Below, piece by piece: positions 62,225 to 64,000 of a stretch of 64,000 nt of DNA. Location of the stretch: NCBI GenBank assembly GCA_013398295.1, contig VZSF01001349.1:1886562-1950561 (forward strand), read 5' to 3'. Within the stretch, counting starts at the first letter, position 1; each line of letters starts with the position of its first letter. Source of the DNA: Chionis minor. Taxonomy: Eukaryota; Chordata; Aves; Charadriiformes; Chionididae. Both the position numbers and the translations under genes were made by a program. Under the pieces are notes generated by a model. The model was not told where the DNA came from. It ran no database searches and worked only from the letters and a program-made list of their open reading frames with translations.

Positions 62225-62345
62225 CAGTCAAGACTCATTATTCCTCTTCCTAGCATTGCCACTAAATGACTTTGGCAAGATTTGGCCTGTGCTTCCGTTA
62301 CCGCCTTTGTAAAACCGAAGTAAGTCTTCCCCAGTGTTGCTGATC
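62225..62345 (+). mobile_element. MIR SINE
   Basis: The blocks tagcattgccactaaatgac, tttggcaagatttggcctgt, gcttccgttaccgcctttgt, aaaaccgaagtaagtc follow the MIR consensus (ctgccacttactagctg, tgaccttgggcaagt, ctctgtgcctcagtttcc, tcatctgtaaaatgggg) in order. It is diverged but collinear. Confidence 0.6.
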
Positions 62346-64000
62346 CCAGTGTTAATGGGCATCACAGTATTGCACAGGACTATTATGGAATGTTTCAGGA
62401 GAAAGGAGAATCAACAGAGAACTCGCATGTAACCAGGAACTCACATCACATGACAGCAGCAAACAAATCACTTCTTAGAAAAGGTGCTAAGGTAGCACTC
62501 TACAGAAGGCAGACATTGTTTTACATGGGCATCTATACAGCAATAATACCTACTTATCTACCCTCTGTTGAAGTTGATCTAATAATTTGAGTGATGTGAC
62601 ACGTTAAGAGTTAACTTACCAACATTACTTCTTAGCATTAATGTCTTCTTTATATTTATGTTAATGTATCATAGCAGATAGGGAGTGCATCTGCTCCACT
62701 TTCTCTCTATTTACATAGCAAAGAAACAAGTCCAGGAACTTGCTTCTTCAGCTCTTTGCCCCACAGTTTAGTTTCCTCTCACCTTTTCTTGTTGCAGTTC
62801 ACCGATGTCAGAAACATAACAGATGGTTGCTGCTGCTTTGTAATTCTTCTGTTTCCAGGTGGCCCAGGATGCTGTGTGTCACGACGCTCTAGGGGTGCTT
62901 TAAGGTGCACTGAGGTCCGAGGTACTTTGAGGCATGAAGAAGCTGCCTGAACTACTGATGCACTGTCTGAAAAAAAAAAAACCAAACCCCAAACAGAACT
63001 GGTTACGCAAGTACAAGGCACATTCTTGCAGCATCTTCAACAAATACTTTTACCTTGTGGGACTGTTTGATGAAGTTACATTCAAAAGATTTAAAAAGCA
63101 AAAATAAAATAAATGCTGCATGTATGCCAAACACCTTTTGGGTGTTTAACTTATCCCAAGAATTTCCAGCTTATAAGGAAAGTGAGAATAACTGAAGGCG
63201 ACTGGATGCATGACACATCCCGTTGCTACAGCCCTATGCAACCTAGTCATGATGTTCCAGCTACTGGAGTATATTAGCCACTTCTTCATCTTTTGACATA
63301 TGGCAAATGACCAATATATTTTTTGTCTGTATGTTCTCATGGATATAGCAGATTGGACTAGATTAAATGTAAAATGCACGCATCGTAGAGCTGCATGCAA
63401 TAGTCTGCATAATTACACCCGGGGTATGTTCGTAGGGCATTTTCATACATAAAGCTCCTTTTGCTTCACAGAACTTTCACACATACTCAAGTTTGTTTCA
63501 TACTTCAGATTGTTCCCCTAAATTGCATACCACAATATACAGCTAAACAATCTGCTGGATCAGTCCTACAATTACACATATTTTTTCCACATGTGCCTAC
63601 CAAAAATATCAGAGCCTCCATGTAGCTTTCTTCTTTAAAGTAAATAGCAAGGAAAAGGCTATTTCATTCCTCTCCAAAACTTCAGTCCCAGTAGGCAAAA
63701 ACCAGCCTTAGTGCACATGAGAAGTATGGGCAACAGGAAAGTACAAAATACGTCACTTAAGCTATCAAACAAATAAAACCACATTAGCTAGTATCCAGTT
63801 TGAATCGTAGTTAAAATTTCTGTTACATTTATCCACTTTGGACAATGCAAAATAATTAATCAAAAGCAAAAAAACCCCAGAATTTAAGTTAAGTTAAAGC
63901 TTATCTTTAGAAATACATTAACAATCATGCTAACAACAAAGATGTTAATGCAAGCAGACCAAGTCATAATTTTAATTTGTGATGATGAATAAAGTGAATC
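62346..64000. other. AT-rich non-coding stretch
   Basis: No supported gene, RNA or clear repeat to the end of the window. A short A-run with accaaaccccaaac lies at about 62971-62994. A small CpG-containing spot lies near 62880-62925. Confidence 0.5.

Overview
The window reads as vertebrate nuclear DNA, most likely from a bird. A diverged CR1 LINE of the avian type lies at about 9986-10955, and at least three much older CR1 pieces (about 29905-30290, 32210-32400 and 39022-39965) plus MIR-like SINE relics and short palindromic amniote repeats are scattered through AT-rich, mostly non-coding sequence. Turtle or crocodilian origin is not excluded, but the low density of recognisable repeats suits a bird. 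I see nothing bacterial, phage-like or viral: no operon, rRNA, tRNA or CRISPR array.

Layout. Positions 1-260 are a CpG-rich block interrupted by a C-run/G-run/N stretch, probably part of a promoter or first-exon CpG island whose gene cannot be named. Downstream, three possible plus-strand exons (2950-3056, 3456-3530, 3865-4122) have splice-like borders, matching phases and coding-like codon choice, and together give one uninterrupted frame ending in a stop at 4120-4122. This is the best candidate for an unannotated gene, but no family could be recognised. From about 4.1 to 40 kb the window holds repeats, a few GC-rich patches and no convincing gene. Small exon-like frames occur at 13.9 kb, 40.9-41.2 kb, 55.9-56.2 kb and 57.36-57.45 kb, all unproven.

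A self-comparison by eye gives one unexplained thing: a pair of about 100-base related sequences in the same orientation at 26753-26853 and 32866-32979, which I could not assign to a known family.

Most of the open frames in the window look like chance: they are short, overlap on both strands, sit in low-complexity sequence or lie inside repeats. No complete gene is claimed, no gene symbol is assigned, and no multi-gene system is supported. Everything about splicing is inference from sequence signals alone.
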